Origin: Streptomyces sp. NRRL F-525 | GTDB lineage: Bacteria > Actinomycetota > Actinomycetes > Streptomycetales > Streptomycetaceae | Assembly (NCBI RefSeq): GCF_000716605.1 | Contig: NZ_JNXE01000002.1 | Location: 372,001-436,000, forward strand | Direction: 5' to 3' | DNA length: 64,000 bases | Program-made: the position numbers and the translations under genes | Shown: in pieces, positions 52,048-59,357 of the stretch | Numbering within the stretch: the first letter of the stretch is position 1 | Layout of the letters: every line of letters begins with the position of its first letter | The notes under the pieces: generated by a model | The model's database searches: none | What the model was told of the DNA's origin: nothing | Seen by the model: the letters and a program-made list of their open reading frames with translations, nothing else

Positions 52048-52932
52048 CTACTCGCCCAACTCCATCGGCCGTGCAGGGTCCTTGGACCACTCCTCCAACG
52101 AACCGTCGTACACCGACACGTCCGTACGCCCGAGCAGCGTGAGCGCGAGCGCGGCGCCCGCCGCCGAGATCCCGCCGCCGCAGTACAGGACGACCGGTGA
52201 GTCGTCGGCGTCGAGGACCGCGCCGACCCGCGCCGCGAGGTCCTCGGCCGGCAGCACGTGTCCGGACTCGTCGAGGAGACCCCGGCCCGGGAGGCTGCGG
52301 CTCGCGGGGATGTGGCCGCGGCGGCTGTAGCGCGTCGGGGCCGAGCCGTCGTAGCCGCCGGTGGGCAGGGCGCACACGAGGGTGCCGGGGCGCTCGCCGC
52401 GGCTGATGGCGGCCACGTCCTCGACACCGGCCCACAGATCCGGACGTACGACGGGTGTCACGGGCCGGACGGCCGGTGCCGGGTCGGTGCCGTCACCGGA
52501 GGCGAGCGGGCGCCCGGCCGCCTCCCACACTTCGAGACCGCCGTCCAGCACCGCCGCCGGTACGCCGATGGCCCGCAGCATCCACCACAGCCGCGCGGCC
52601 CAGATCCCGCCCCCACTGTCGTACGAGACGACCTCGCTGCCCTCCCCCACGCCCAGCCGGGCCAGTGCGGCGGCGAGGGCCTCGGGGGACGGCACGGCGA
52701 AGTGGTACGGCGCGTCGTGGTCGGAGAGGTCGCCGGTCAGGTCGGCGTGTCGCGAACCGGGGACGTGCCGTTCGGCCCAGGTCCCGCGCCCGCTCGCGGA
52801 GCGGTAGTCGCCGTCCTCGCGGGGTGAGGGCAGGAGCGCGGTGGCGTCGAGGACGACCAGCCGGGGATCGTCGAAATGCGCGGCGAGCCAGGTGTCGTCG
52901 ACCAGCGGGCCGGGCAGCAGGGAGGTGGTCAT
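52048..52932 (-). CDS. Thiosulfate/3-mercaptopyruvate sulfurtransferase (two-domain rhodanese)
   Basis: This 294-residue protein has two tandem rhodanese domains. The C-terminal domain has the active-site loop VVLYCGGGISAAGAAL with catalytic Cys near residue 249. The N-terminal domain is inactive (VVSYDSGGGIWAARLWW has Asp where Cys would be), the usual state. It transfers sulfane sulfur from thiosulfate or mercaptopyruvate to cyanide or thiols. It lies back to back with the TPP riboswitch and NMT1-type operon, and LLM monooxygenases follow downstream, consistent with a local sulfur theme. Confidence 0.93.
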   Translation of the reverse strand: MTTSLLPGPLVDDTWLAAHFDDPRLVVLDATALLPSPREDGDYRSASGRGTWAERHVPGSRHADLTGDLSDHDAPYHFAVPSPEALAAALARLGVGEGSEVVSYDSGGGIWAARLWWMLRAIGVPAAVLDGGLEVWEAAGRPLASGDGTDPAPAVRPVTPVVRPDLWAGVEDVAAISRGERPGTLVCALPTGGYDGSAPTRYSRRGHIPASRSLPGRGLLDESGHVLPAEDLAARVGAVLDADDSPVVLYCGGGISAAGAALALTLLGRTDVSVYDGSLEEWSKDPARPMELGE

Positions 52933-53043
52933 GCCGGCCGATCGTACGCCCGCGAGCTGGGCGTCTCACCCCTCGGGCATGACCGTCTCGTATATCGGAC
53001 CCCGCTTGCACAGAATCCGGGTAGTGCGGTTATCGTTCGGCCA

Positions 53044-53159
53044 TCTACGCGGGAGCCCCTACCCGGTTGGGCTGAGAGGGCGTCTGGGACCGGCTCGTCG
53101 AGAGTCCGGCCCCCATGGGGACGCCGACCGCACCACTCGCGCCTCAGCGCCCGCGTAGG
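53044..53159 (+). ncRNA. TPP riboswitch (THI element), diverged 3' half
   Basis: P1 is CTACGCGGG (53045-53053) paired with CCCGCGTAG (53150-53158). GGGAGCC follows P1 and the diagnostic CTGAGA is at 53072-53077. A variable stem GGCGTC/GACGCC (53079-53084 with 53120-53125) is followed by CGACCGCACC, matching the start of the pyrophosphate-binding half. The remaining 3' half is poorly conserved compared with textbook TPP elements. The ribosome site AGGAG overlaps the last two bases of P1, so ligand-stabilised P1 would mask it. That ribosome site serves a very short ORF rather than the first transporter gene. Confidence 0.78.
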
Positions 53160-53166
53160 AGTTCAC

Positions 53167-53244
53167 GTGTCTTCAGCAGTCGTGCCTCAGCATCCGGTGG
53201 TCAACACCCGTGCGCGCCGCTCCTGTTGTTGTCGCACGCACTGA
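53167..53244 (+). CDS. Short ORF with Cys-Cys-Cys run after the riboswitch (25 aa), candidate Cys-sensing leader
   Basis: A GTG five bases after AGGAG opens a 25-codon frame: SSAVVPQHPVVNTRARRS, three consecutive Cys codons, then RTH and stop. All three Cys codons are TGT, the rare choice in high-GC Streptomyces. Polycysteine leader ORFs are known in mycobacteria as Cys-responsive attenuators. A pyrimidine-rich stretch (53261-53280) between this stop and the ribosome site of the next gene could mask that site until a ribosome stalls. No homologue was recognised; regulation by Cys is inferred. Confidence 0.65.
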   Translation: MSSAVVPQHPVVNTRARRSCCCRTH

Positions 53245-53318
53245 TCCACCGCCTCCGCGCACCCCCTCCCCTCTCCCTTCAGGCGCCGTCACGCCTGCGC
53301 ACCTCCCGGAGCACCCCC

Positions 53319-54239
53319 ATGCCGCACATACGGGTCATGCTGGACTATTTCCATCCGTGGCCGAATTCAGCCGGTCTGTACGTCGCCCGTGCCCGCCGCT
53401 GGTACGAGGAGGCCGGTCTGGATGTCGAGCTGGTGGTCCAGGATCCGGGACGCGGGGACACGCTGGAGTACCTGGCCCGGGGCGAGGTGGACTTCGGGAT
53501 CTTCCCGCCGAACCGGCTGCTGGCCCGGCGCGCGGAGCACGGCCAGCCGCTGATCGCCGTGTCTGCGATCAACCACCGGGGCCTGGAGGCGATCCAGACC
53601 ACCACGTCGACCGGGATCACCCGCCCCCGTGACCTGGCCGGCCGCCGTATCGCCTACAACCCGACCCCGCGCGGCCGCGCCATGGTGCGCCATCTGGTGG
53701 CGGCGGACGGCGGTGACCCGGACGCCGTGATCGGCGTGGACGCGGGCAGCCGCGAGCTGACCGTGGACGACATCGCGGCGGGTGAGGCGGACGCGACCTT
53801 CGGCAACTACTGGTCCTGGGACGCGCTGCGTGGCGATCTCCCCGAGGAGCAGCGCCTGACCTGGCCGGTCGACGAGATCGGCGCCCCCCGCTACCACAGC
53901 TACCTGCTCGGCACGAACGAGGACCTGCTCACCCAACAACCTTCTCTTGTACGGGACTTCCTCGCCGTCACGGCACGCGGCTACGCGGCCGCCGCCCAAG
54001 AGCCGGACGCCACCCTGGAGTTGCTGGAACGGGTCATCCCGTACTTCCCGCGCCCGCTGATCGCCCGCTCCCTCGCGCTCATCGCGCCCACCTGGACGGA
54101 CACGGACGGCCGTTGGGGTGTGATCGACGAGGGCCGGATGGGCCCGTACGCGCACTGGCTCGCCGAGAACGGCGCGATCCCGGACGACCGGGACTGGGCG
54201 AAGTCCTTCACCAACGGCCTTCTGGACGTGGCCACATGA
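53319..54239 (+). CDS. NMT1/THI5-like substrate-binding-fold protein without signal peptide
   Basis: This 306-residue periplasmic-binding-protein fold belongs to the NMT1/THI5 family: MLDYFHPWPNSAGLYVARAR at the N-terminus, GEVDFGIFPPNRLLARRAEH near residue 62, and GITRPRDLAGRRIAYNP near residue 98. It begins with the mature fold, so it lacks a lipobox or signal and should stay in the cytoplasm. The CCCFC motif of yeast Thi5 (suicide HMP synthase) is absent. TPP-riboswitch control points to pyrimidine (HMP) metabolism or transport. It may be a cytoplasmic chaperone, an enzyme, or a binding protein that lost its signal. CCCGGAG precedes the ATG. Confidence 0.82.
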   Translation: MPHIRVMLDYFHPWPNSAGLYVARARRWYEEAGLDVELVVQDPGRGDTLEYLARGEVDFGIFPPNRLLARRAEHGQPLIAVSAINHRGLEAIQTTTSTGITRPRDLAGRRIAYNPTPRGRAMVRHLVAADGGDPDAVIGVDAGSRELTVDDIAAGEADATFGNYWSWDALRGDLPEEQRLTWPVDEIGAPRYHSYLLGTNEDLLTQQPSLVRDFLAVTARGYAAAAQEPDATLELLERVIPYFPRPLIARSLALIAPTWTDTDGRWGVIDEGRMGPYAHWLAENGAIPDDRDWAKSFTNGLLDVAT

Positions 54240-54325
54240 GAGCCCTGGCCTGTCAGGCGCGGACGCTGACCCGGCGTCTCGCCGTCGACTTCATGCGGGT
54301 GGGCAGCGCGCTGTGTCGGCCGTGA
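54236..54325 (+). CDS. Actinobacterial Cys leader peptide (29 aa)
   Basis: An ATG overlapping the stop of the NMT1-like gene (ATGA) opens a 29-codon ORF beginning MRALACQARTLTRRLAVDF and ending MRVGSALCRP. The ending matches the pattern of the short putative leader peptides found ahead of sulfur-transport operons in actinobacteria (Arg-rich, DxxRVxSALCRP), as I remember it. A pyrimidine-rich stretch follows the stop, then the GAAGGA site of the lipoprotein gene. It probably couples ABC-transporter synthesis to Cys-tRNA supply. Confidence 0.8.
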   Translation: MRALACQARTLTRRLAVDFMRVGSALCRP

Positions 54326-54368
54326 CCGGACCGACCCGCCAGCCCTCCCACCCCTCGAAGGACCCGAC

Positions 54369-55397
54369 ATGCATCGCCGTACCGCCCTGTCCGCCATAGC
54401 CGCGACCGCTCTCCTCGCCGTCACCGGCTGCTCCGCCGACTCCACGGCTGCCGCGAAGGACGGCACCACGACCGTCACCCTCGCGCTGGACTGGACGCCC
54501 AACACCAACCACACCGGCATCTACGTCGCCCAGGCCAAGGGCTGGTTCAAGGCCGCCGGGATCAACGTCAAGATCGTGCCGTACGGTTCGACCGCGCCCG
54601 AGACACTGATCGCCAACCACAAGGCGGACTTCGGCATTTCGTACCAGGAGGGCATCACCACCGCGCGTGCGGCGGGCCAGGACATCACCTCCGTCTACGC
54701 GGTGACGCAGAAGACGGACGTCACGATCGCGGTGCGCGCCGACCGGGACGACATCGCCACGCCGAAGGACCTGGACGGCAAGACGTACGCCGGTTTCGGC
54801 GCCCCGTACGAGAAGCCGCTGCTCCAGAAGGTGATCCAGAACGCGGGCGGCAAGGGCGACTTCAAGCAGGTCACCCTCAACACCTCGGCGTACGCGGCGC
54901 TTTACGCGGGCCAGGCGGACTTCGCTATGCCGATGCCGACCTGGGAAGGGCTGGAGGCGAAGCTGAGCGGCAAGCCGCTGAAGAACTTCCAGCTCTCCGA
55001 CTACGGCTTCCCGGCGATCTACTCGACCCTCGTCGCGTCCTCGGACCAGTTCCTGAAGAAGAACCCGGAGTTCGCGAAGAAGTTCCTGGCCGCGGTCGAC
55101 AAGGGCTACCGCTACGCGGCCGAACACCCGTCCCAGGCAGCCGACTTGCTGATCTCGGCGAACAAGAGCGTCCTCACCAACACCAAGCTGGTGAAGGAGA
55201 GCGAGGCGCTGCTGGCCAAGGAGTACTACAAGGGCACGGACGGTTCGATCGGCACGCAGAGCGCCGCGCGCTGGCAGGCCTTCGCGGACTTCGAGTACAA
55301 GGCGGGCCTGCTGGTCGACGCCAACGGCAAGAAGCTGACGTCGACTCCGAAGGCGTCGACGTTCTTCACCAACGCGTATCTCCCGGACGCCAAGTGA
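54369..55397 (+). CDS. NMT1-type ABC transporter binding lipoprotein (ThiY/SsuA-like)
   Basis: This 342-residue extracytoplasmic lipoprotein has a signal with lipobox AVTGC (Cys near residue 21). The mature part opens VTLALDWTPNTNHTGIYVAQ, the ThiY consensus for N-formyl-aminopyrimidine (HMP precursor) binding proteins; LDWTPN is typical of that group. KADFGISYQEGITTARAAGQ lies near residue 80 and DLDGKTYAGFGAPYEK near residue 136. The riboswitch favours thiamine-pyrimidine uptake; the Cys leader and nearby monooxygenases would fit sulfonates. I favour the pyrimidine ligand because of the LDWTPN motif. Confidence 0.9.
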   Translation: MHRRTALSAIAATALLAVTGCSADSTAAAKDGTTTVTLALDWTPNTNHTGIYVAQAKGWFKAAGINVKIVPYGSTAPETLIANHKADFGISYQEGITTARAAGQDITSVYAVTQKTDVTIAVRADRDDIATPKDLDGKTYAGFGAPYEKPLLQKVIQNAGGKGDFKQVTLNTSAYAALYAGQADFAMPMPTWEGLEAKLSGKPLKNFQLSDYGFPAIYSTLVASSDQFLKKNPEFAKKFLAAVDKGYRYAAEHPSQAADLLISANKSVLTNTKLVKESEALLAKEYYKGTDGSIGTQSAARWQAFADFEYKAGLLVDANGKKLTSTPKASTFFTNAYLPDAK

Positions 55398-56167
55398 GGC
55401 CGCTCCTGCGGTCGTTGTGGCCGCCGCTCCTCGTCCTGACCGTGGTCCTCGGCGGCTGGCAGCTCTACGTCACCGCCGCCGGAGTCGATCCCACGACGCT
55501 CCCCTCCCCCGCGCGGGTCGTGGAACAGGGCTGGCTGAACCGCCAGGACCTGTGGGACCAGACGCTCCCCACCCTCCAGGAGACATTGCTCGGCTTCGCG
55601 CTGTCGTTCGCGGCGGCCTGGCTGGTCGCCGTCCTCCTCGACTTCTCCTCAGCGGCCCGCCGGGGCCTGTACCCGCTGCTCGTCGCCTCGCAGACGATCC
55701 CGATCGTCGCCGTGGCACCGCTGTTGATCATCTGGTTCGGCTTCGGGCTGCTGCCGAAGATGCTGGTGGTGACCCTGACGACGTTCTTCCCGCTCGCCGC
55801 GAACCTCGCGGCGGGCTTCGCGGCGACCGACCGCGAGGCGATGCGGCTGCTGCGCTCGCTGGGCGCGGGCAGGTGGCGGACGTTCCGCCTCGTCCGGGTG
55901 CCGAGCGCGATGCCGTACTTCTTCGCCGGGCTCCGCGTGAGCATCACCTACGCCGTCGTCGGCGCCGTCTTCGCCGAGTACGCGGGCGCGGAGGCGGGCC
56001 TCGGTATCTATATGCAGGCCCAAAAAAGCGCGTTCCGCACCGACTTGGTGTTCGCGGCGGTCGCGGTGACGGCCGCGCTGAGCATCGCCCTGTTCGGGGC
56101 GACCTACTTGCTGCAACGGCTGGTCCTGCCGTGGGAGCGGGCGTTGAAGGAGGACAAGGCGTCATGA
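55394..56167 (+). CDS. ABC transporter permease (ThiX/SsuC-like)
   Basis: This 257-residue membrane subunit has about six helices. It opens LWPPLLVLTVVLGGWQLYV, has the family loop TIPIVAVAPLLIIWFGFGLL near residue 100, and the EAA-type motif DREAMRLLRSLGAGRWRTF near residue 148, which docks the ATPase. AEYAGAEAGLGIYMQAQ near residue 197 is conserved in nitrate/sulfonate/HMP permeases. The GTG start overlaps the lipoprotein stop (GTGA), and the stop overlaps the ATPase ATG (ATGA), so the three subunits are translationally coupled. Confidence 0.92.
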   Translation: MRPLLRSLWPPLLVLTVVLGGWQLYVTAAGVDPTTLPSPARVVEQGWLNRQDLWDQTLPTLQETLLGFALSFAAAWLVAVLLDFSSAARRGLYPLLVASQTIPIVAVAPLLIIWFGFGLLPKMLVVTLTTFFPLAANLAAGFAATDREAMRLLRSLGAGRWRTFRLVRVPSAMPYFFAGLRVSITYAVVGAVFAEYAGAEAGLGIYMQAQKSAFRTDLVFAAVAVTAALSIALFGATYLLQRLVLPWERALKEDKAS

Positions 56168-56925
56168 GCAGTCTGCGTATCGAGGGCGTCGGCAAGTCCT
56201 TCGGCCCGCTGGAAGTCCTCCGGGACCTCGAACTCGCCGTGGAACCAGGCGAGTTCGCCGCCGTCATCGGCCCGAGCGGCAGCGGCAAGAGCACCCTGTT
56301 CAACCTGGTCTCCGGCCTGGACCGCCCCACGTCGGGCCGGGTCCTGGTCGAGGGCGAACCGGCCGGAGTGGAGTCCGGCAAGGTGGCGTACATGCCGCAG
56401 AAGGACTTGCTCTTCCCCTGGCGAACCGTGCTCGACAACACGGCACTGGGCCTTGAGGCACAGGGAGTTGGGAAGAAGGAGGCCCGGCGCCGGGCCGACG
56501 CCCTGTTCCCGGACTTCGGCCTCGACGGCTTCCAGAAGGCGTACCCGTCCCAACTCAGCGGCGGCATGCGACAACGAGCGGCCCTGCTGCGCACGGTCGT
56601 CCTGGAACGCCCGGTCCTCCTGCTCGACGAACCCTTCGGCGCCCTCGACTCCCTCACCCGGACGGAGATGCAACTGTGGCTGGCCGGCATGTGGCAACAC
56701 CACCGCTGGACGGTCGTCCTGGTCACCCATGACATCCGCGAGGCCGTCCTGCTCGCGGACACGGTCCACGTCCTGTCCCCGCGCCCGGCCACCATCGTCG
56801 ACCGCGTCGAGGTCCCCCTGGCCCGCCCACGCGGCGCCGACGACTTCACCAACCCGGACTTCGCGTCGACCGAACGCCGCGTCCTGGACGCCCTGCGCGG
56901 CACAACGGCGGTGCGCACAGCATGA
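56164..56925 (+). CDS. ABC transporter ATPase (ThiZ/SsuB-like)
   Basis: This 253-residue nucleotide-binding subunit has Walker A GPSGSGKS near residue 36, the Q-loop in MPQKDLLFPWRTVLDN, signature LSGGMRQRAA, Walker B VLLLDEPFGALD and the switch His in VLVTHDIREA. The DLLFPWRTV stretch is typical of the taurine/nitrate/HMP class. It energises the preceding permease. Its stop overlaps the ATG of a kinase gene (ATGA), extending the coupled operon to a cytoplasmic phosphorylating enzyme, as expected if the imported substrate is then phosphorylated. Confidence 0.94.
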   Translation: MSSLRIEGVGKSFGPLEVLRDLELAVEPGEFAAVIGPSGSGKSTLFNLVSGLDRPTSGRVLVEGEPAGVESGKVAYMPQKDLLFPWRTVLDNTALGLEAQGVGKKEARRRADALFPDFGLDGFQKAYPSQLSGGMRQRAALLRTVVLERPVLLLDEPFGALDSLTRTEMQLWLAGMWQHHRWTVVLVTHDIREAVLLADTVHVLSPRPATIVDRVEVPLARPRGADDFTNPDFASTERRVLDALRGTTAVRTA

Positions 56926-58001
56926 GTTCACTCCTCGCCCACGGCCTGGGCACCGACCCGGTCGAACCCGACTGGCCACCCCTGACGGACACCGAGGTGA
57001 CCGACATCGTGGGCCCGGCCCGGGTGGTGTGGCGCAGCCCGCGCCCCCTGTCGGCGGCGGCCGTCGTGGAACGGTCCAACCGCCGCCTCTTCGTGAAACG
57101 CCACCACACCTCCGTCCGCACGGCAGAGGGCCTGGCCGAGGAACACGCCTTCCTACGACACCTGCGGCTGAACGGCGCCCCGGTCGTCGAGGTGCTGGAC
57201 CTGGCGACGCGCGGCGAGTGGACGTACGAGGTGCACTCGGCCGGAGTCGGCACCGACCTCTACCGCGACGCCCTGTCCTGGTCCCCGTTCCGCTCCCCCT
57301 CCCACGCGAGGGCGGCCGGCGAGGCACTGGCCCGTCTGCACCTGGCAGCGGAGGGCTTCGACGCGCCGCGCCGTCAAGTGCAGCCGCTGGTCGCGTCGTT
57401 CACGGTGTTCGCCTCGGCCGATCCACAGACGGAGCTGGAACGCTACGTCGAGGAACGTCCCCAACTGGCAAAGGGGCTGGCGGACTTCCCCTGGCGGGAG
57501 GACACCCGACGCGCCCTGCTCCCGCTGCACGAGGAACTGGCCCCACACCTCCCGAACCTCACCCCCCTCTGGACTCACAACGACTGGCATGCCTCCAACC
57601 TCCTCTGGAACGAAGACGGTTCGGTCGCGACGGCCCTCGACTTCGGCATGAGCGACCGCACGACGGCCGTCCACGACCTGGCCACGGCCATCGAACGCAA
57701 CACGGTCCAATGGCTCCAGCCCGGCTTCCCGGTCCGCGAGGCGGACGCGCTCGCGCTTCTGGACGGCTATCAGTCGGTACGCCCGCTCAGCCCGGCCGAG
57801 TCGAAGGCGCTCCCAGCCCTACTCCCCTTGGTCCACGCCGAGTTCGCACTCTCGGAGCTGGGCTACTTCCACGGCGTGACGCGGTCGGCGGAGAACACGC
57901 GGCTGGCGTATGAGTACTACGTCGGGCACGCGGAGTGGTTCGCCGGGGAGAGCGGGCGGCGTCTGCTCGATCTGCTGCGGCGGCGGGTACCGGCATGCTG
58001 A
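56922..58001 (+). CDS. APH-fold small-molecule kinase
   Basis: This 359-residue protein-kinase-like (aminoglycoside phosphotransferase family) protein has a nucleotide-binding lobe with RRLFVKRHHTSVRTAEGLAE (the Lys near residue 71 should bind ATP) and a catalytic loop WTHNDWHASNLLWNEDG near residue 224, where Asp and Asn are conserved. The metal-binding ALDFGMSDRTT follows. Relatives include homoserine kinase ThrB-like and thiamine/choline kinases. In a TPP-riboswitch operon with a pyrimidine-type transporter, phosphorylation of the imported compound is the obvious proposal, but not proven. Antibiotic resistance is less likely given coupling to the transporter. Confidence 0.85.
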   Translation: MSSLLAHGLGTDPVEPDWPPLTDTEVTDIVGPARVVWRSPRPLSAAAVVERSNRRLFVKRHHTSVRTAEGLAEEHAFLRHLRLNGAPVVEVLDLATRGEWTYEVHSAGVGTDLYRDALSWSPFRSPSHARAAGEALARLHLAAEGFDAPRRQVQPLVASFTVFASADPQTELERYVEERPQLAKGLADFPWREDTRRALLPLHEELAPHLPNLTPLWTHNDWHASNLLWNEDGSVATALDFGMSDRTTAVHDLATAIERNTVQWLQPGFPVREADALALLDGYQSVRPLSPAESKALPALLPLVHAEFALSELGYFHGVTRSAENTRLAYEYYVGHAEWFAGESGRRLLDLLRRRVPAC

Positions 58002-58498
58002 TCACCATCAGCGGCCTCCCTGCCACCGGCAAGACCACGCTGGCGCGTCTCCTTGCGGCCCGCATCGGTGCCGTCCACCTCCGGGTCGACACCATCGAGC
58101 AGGCCATCGTCCGCTCCGGGGTGACCCATCATCCGGTGGGCCCGGTGGGCTACCTCGTGGGTTACGCCCTGGCCGAGGAACATCTGCGGCAGGGGCTGAC
58201 CGTTCTCGCCGAGTCCGTCAACCCGCTGACCATCACACGGGACGCCTGGCGCGACACGGCTGTGCGGGCGGGTGTACCCGCCGTGGAGGTGGAGATCGTC
58301 TGCTCCGACCCGGACGAGCACCGGCGGCGCGTGGCCTCGCGGTCGGTCGACATCCCGGATCTGCCGTTGCCCGACTGGGAGCAGGTTGTCGGCCGGGAGT
58401 ACGAGCCGTGGAACCGCGACCGCATCGTGGTCGACACCGTGGGACAGGGGCCGGAAGACTCACTGGCTTCGCTTCTCAAGGCCCTGGCCGGACGGTAG
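57995..58498 (+). CDS. P-loop small kinase (AAA_33 type)
   Basis: This 167-residue P-loop protein has MLITISGLPATGKTTLARLL (Walker A at residues 8-15), then HLRVDTIEQAIVRSG and VDIPDLPLPDWEQVVGREYEP, characteristic of predicted kinases of the zeta-toxin/AAA_33 group. It may phosphorylate a small molecule or nucleoside. The ATG overlaps the end of the APH-fold gene, so it ends the transporter operon. Its stop codon is reached inside the 3' end of the opposing GNAT gene, with 39 bp of convergent overlap. Confidence 0.82.
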   Translation: MLITISGLPATGKTTLARLLAARIGAVHLRVDTIEQAIVRSGVTHHPVGPVGYLVGYALAEEHLRQGLTVLAESVNPLTITRDAWRDTAVRAGVPAVEVEIVCSDPDEHRRRVASRSVDIPDLPLPDWEQVVGREYEPWNRDRIVVDTVGQGPEDSLASLLKALAGR

Positions 58499-58933
58499 TT
58501 CGCGGGTGAAGACGACGCGAGGGCTGCCCGGGCCGTCGTAGTCCTCCACGGTGCGCGCCTCGAAGCCGAGGGTCTGATGGAAGGCGATCGAACCCTCGTT
58601 GGTGACCGAGGTGATCGCCTTGAGGCGCACCGCGCCCTGCCGTGCGGCGGCCTCGATGAAGGCCGCGTAGAGGCTTCGGCCGAGACCGGTACCGCGTGCG
58701 TCGTCCCGGGTCGCCACCAGGTGGACGTACCCGGTGTGATCGGGTGTGACGAACCCGAAGAGGTAGCCCCGGATGCCGTCGTCGGCGCGGGCGACCAGAC
58801 AGGTGGACCCGAACTCCTGCACCAGCGCGGTGAGATGGAGCGCGCGGAGGTCACGCTCTCCCCAGTAGCACGCGTGGTCCTCCAGGACCTGGTGGAGGTC
58901 GGTGACATCGGCGGGTTCGATACGGACGTCCAT
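58460..58933 (-). CDS. GNAT-family N-acetyltransferase
   Basis: This 157-residue acetyl-CoA-dependent acetyltransferase opens MDVRIEPADVTDLHQVLEDH. GYVHLVATRDDARGTGLGRS near residue 88 carries the coenzyme A pyrophosphate loop R/Q-x-x-G-x-G/A, and SIAFHQTLGFEARTVEDYDG the C-terminal substrate side. The acceptor is unknown. The ATG at residue MDVRIEP is preferred; an upstream ATG four codons earlier would add MIDA. The 3' end overlaps the P-loop kinase gene. It is divergent from the small unknown gene 50 bp away. Confidence 0.88.
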   Translation of the reverse strand: MDVRIEPADVTDLHQVLEDHACYWGERDLRALHLTALVQEFGSTCLVARADDGIRGYLFGFVTPDHTGYVHLVATRDDARGTGLGRSLYAAFIEAAARQGAVRLKAITSVTNEGSIAFHQTLGFEARTVEDYDGPGSPRVVFTRELPSGQGLEKRSQ

Positions 58934-58982
58934 GGCATCGATCATGGCAGAGAGCCGTACGGAGTCGAGAAGGAGACGGGTC

Positions 58983-59357
58983 ATGATCACGGGTTATGTT
59001 CTCGGTGAAAGCCTGCGCCCCGGTGCCGTGTTCGCGCCGCACGGACTGCGCATCCGGAAGGTCGAGCGGGTCGACAACTCGGCGAGCGCGACGGCCGGGC
59101 AGCCCGACGCCTGGACGTTCGTCCACTGGGAGACCGACGACGATGGTGCCGCCGTTCGGATCGCGGAGGCGCTCGCCGACGCGTTGGAGCGGGACAACGG
59201 CTGGTATGCGGACTTCACGGTCGGGGACGAGAGGGTGGTCGTCTTTGCCGGTCACGTGTTCCGGTATCGGCGCGGTGACGAAGCGGCCCGCGCCGAAGCC
59301 GTCGCGTACGGGCGGTCGGTGGGGACCCCGGAGCATCAGCTCGACTGGGAGGAGTGA
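58983..59357 (+). CDS. Small conserved protein of unknown function (124 aa)
   Basis: No family is recognised with certainty. The protein opens MITGYVLGESLRPGAVFAP and contains WTFVHWETDDDGAAVRIAEA, ALERDNGWYADFTVGDERVV and VFAGHVFRYRRGDEAARAEA, suggesting a compact alpha/beta fold with no signal peptide or membrane segment. Similar short proteins of unknown role occur in many actinobacteria. GGAGACGG precedes the ATG. Its 3' end overlaps the end of the convergent LLM monooxygenase gene by 22 bp. Confidence 0.7.
   Translation: MITGYVLGESLRPGAVFAPHGLRIRKVERVDNSASATAGQPDAWTFVHWETDDDGAAVRIAEALADALERDNGWYADFTVGDERVVVFAGHVFRYRRGDEAARAEAVAYGRSVGTPEHQLDWEE

Noticed and set aside
52933..53043. Leader peptide upstream of the rhodanese gene
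   Set aside because: Short frames exist on the minus strand, but none has a ribosome site or Cys run and a stop before the rhodanese start.
53319..54239. Yeast-type Thi5 HMP synthase
   Set aside because: The CCCFC cluster and other Thi5-specific residues are missing, so this activity cannot be claimed.
56922..58001. Aminoglycoside resistance kinase
   Set aside because: The APH fold is shared by many metabolite kinases; the gene is translationally coupled to a riboswitch-controlled transporter.
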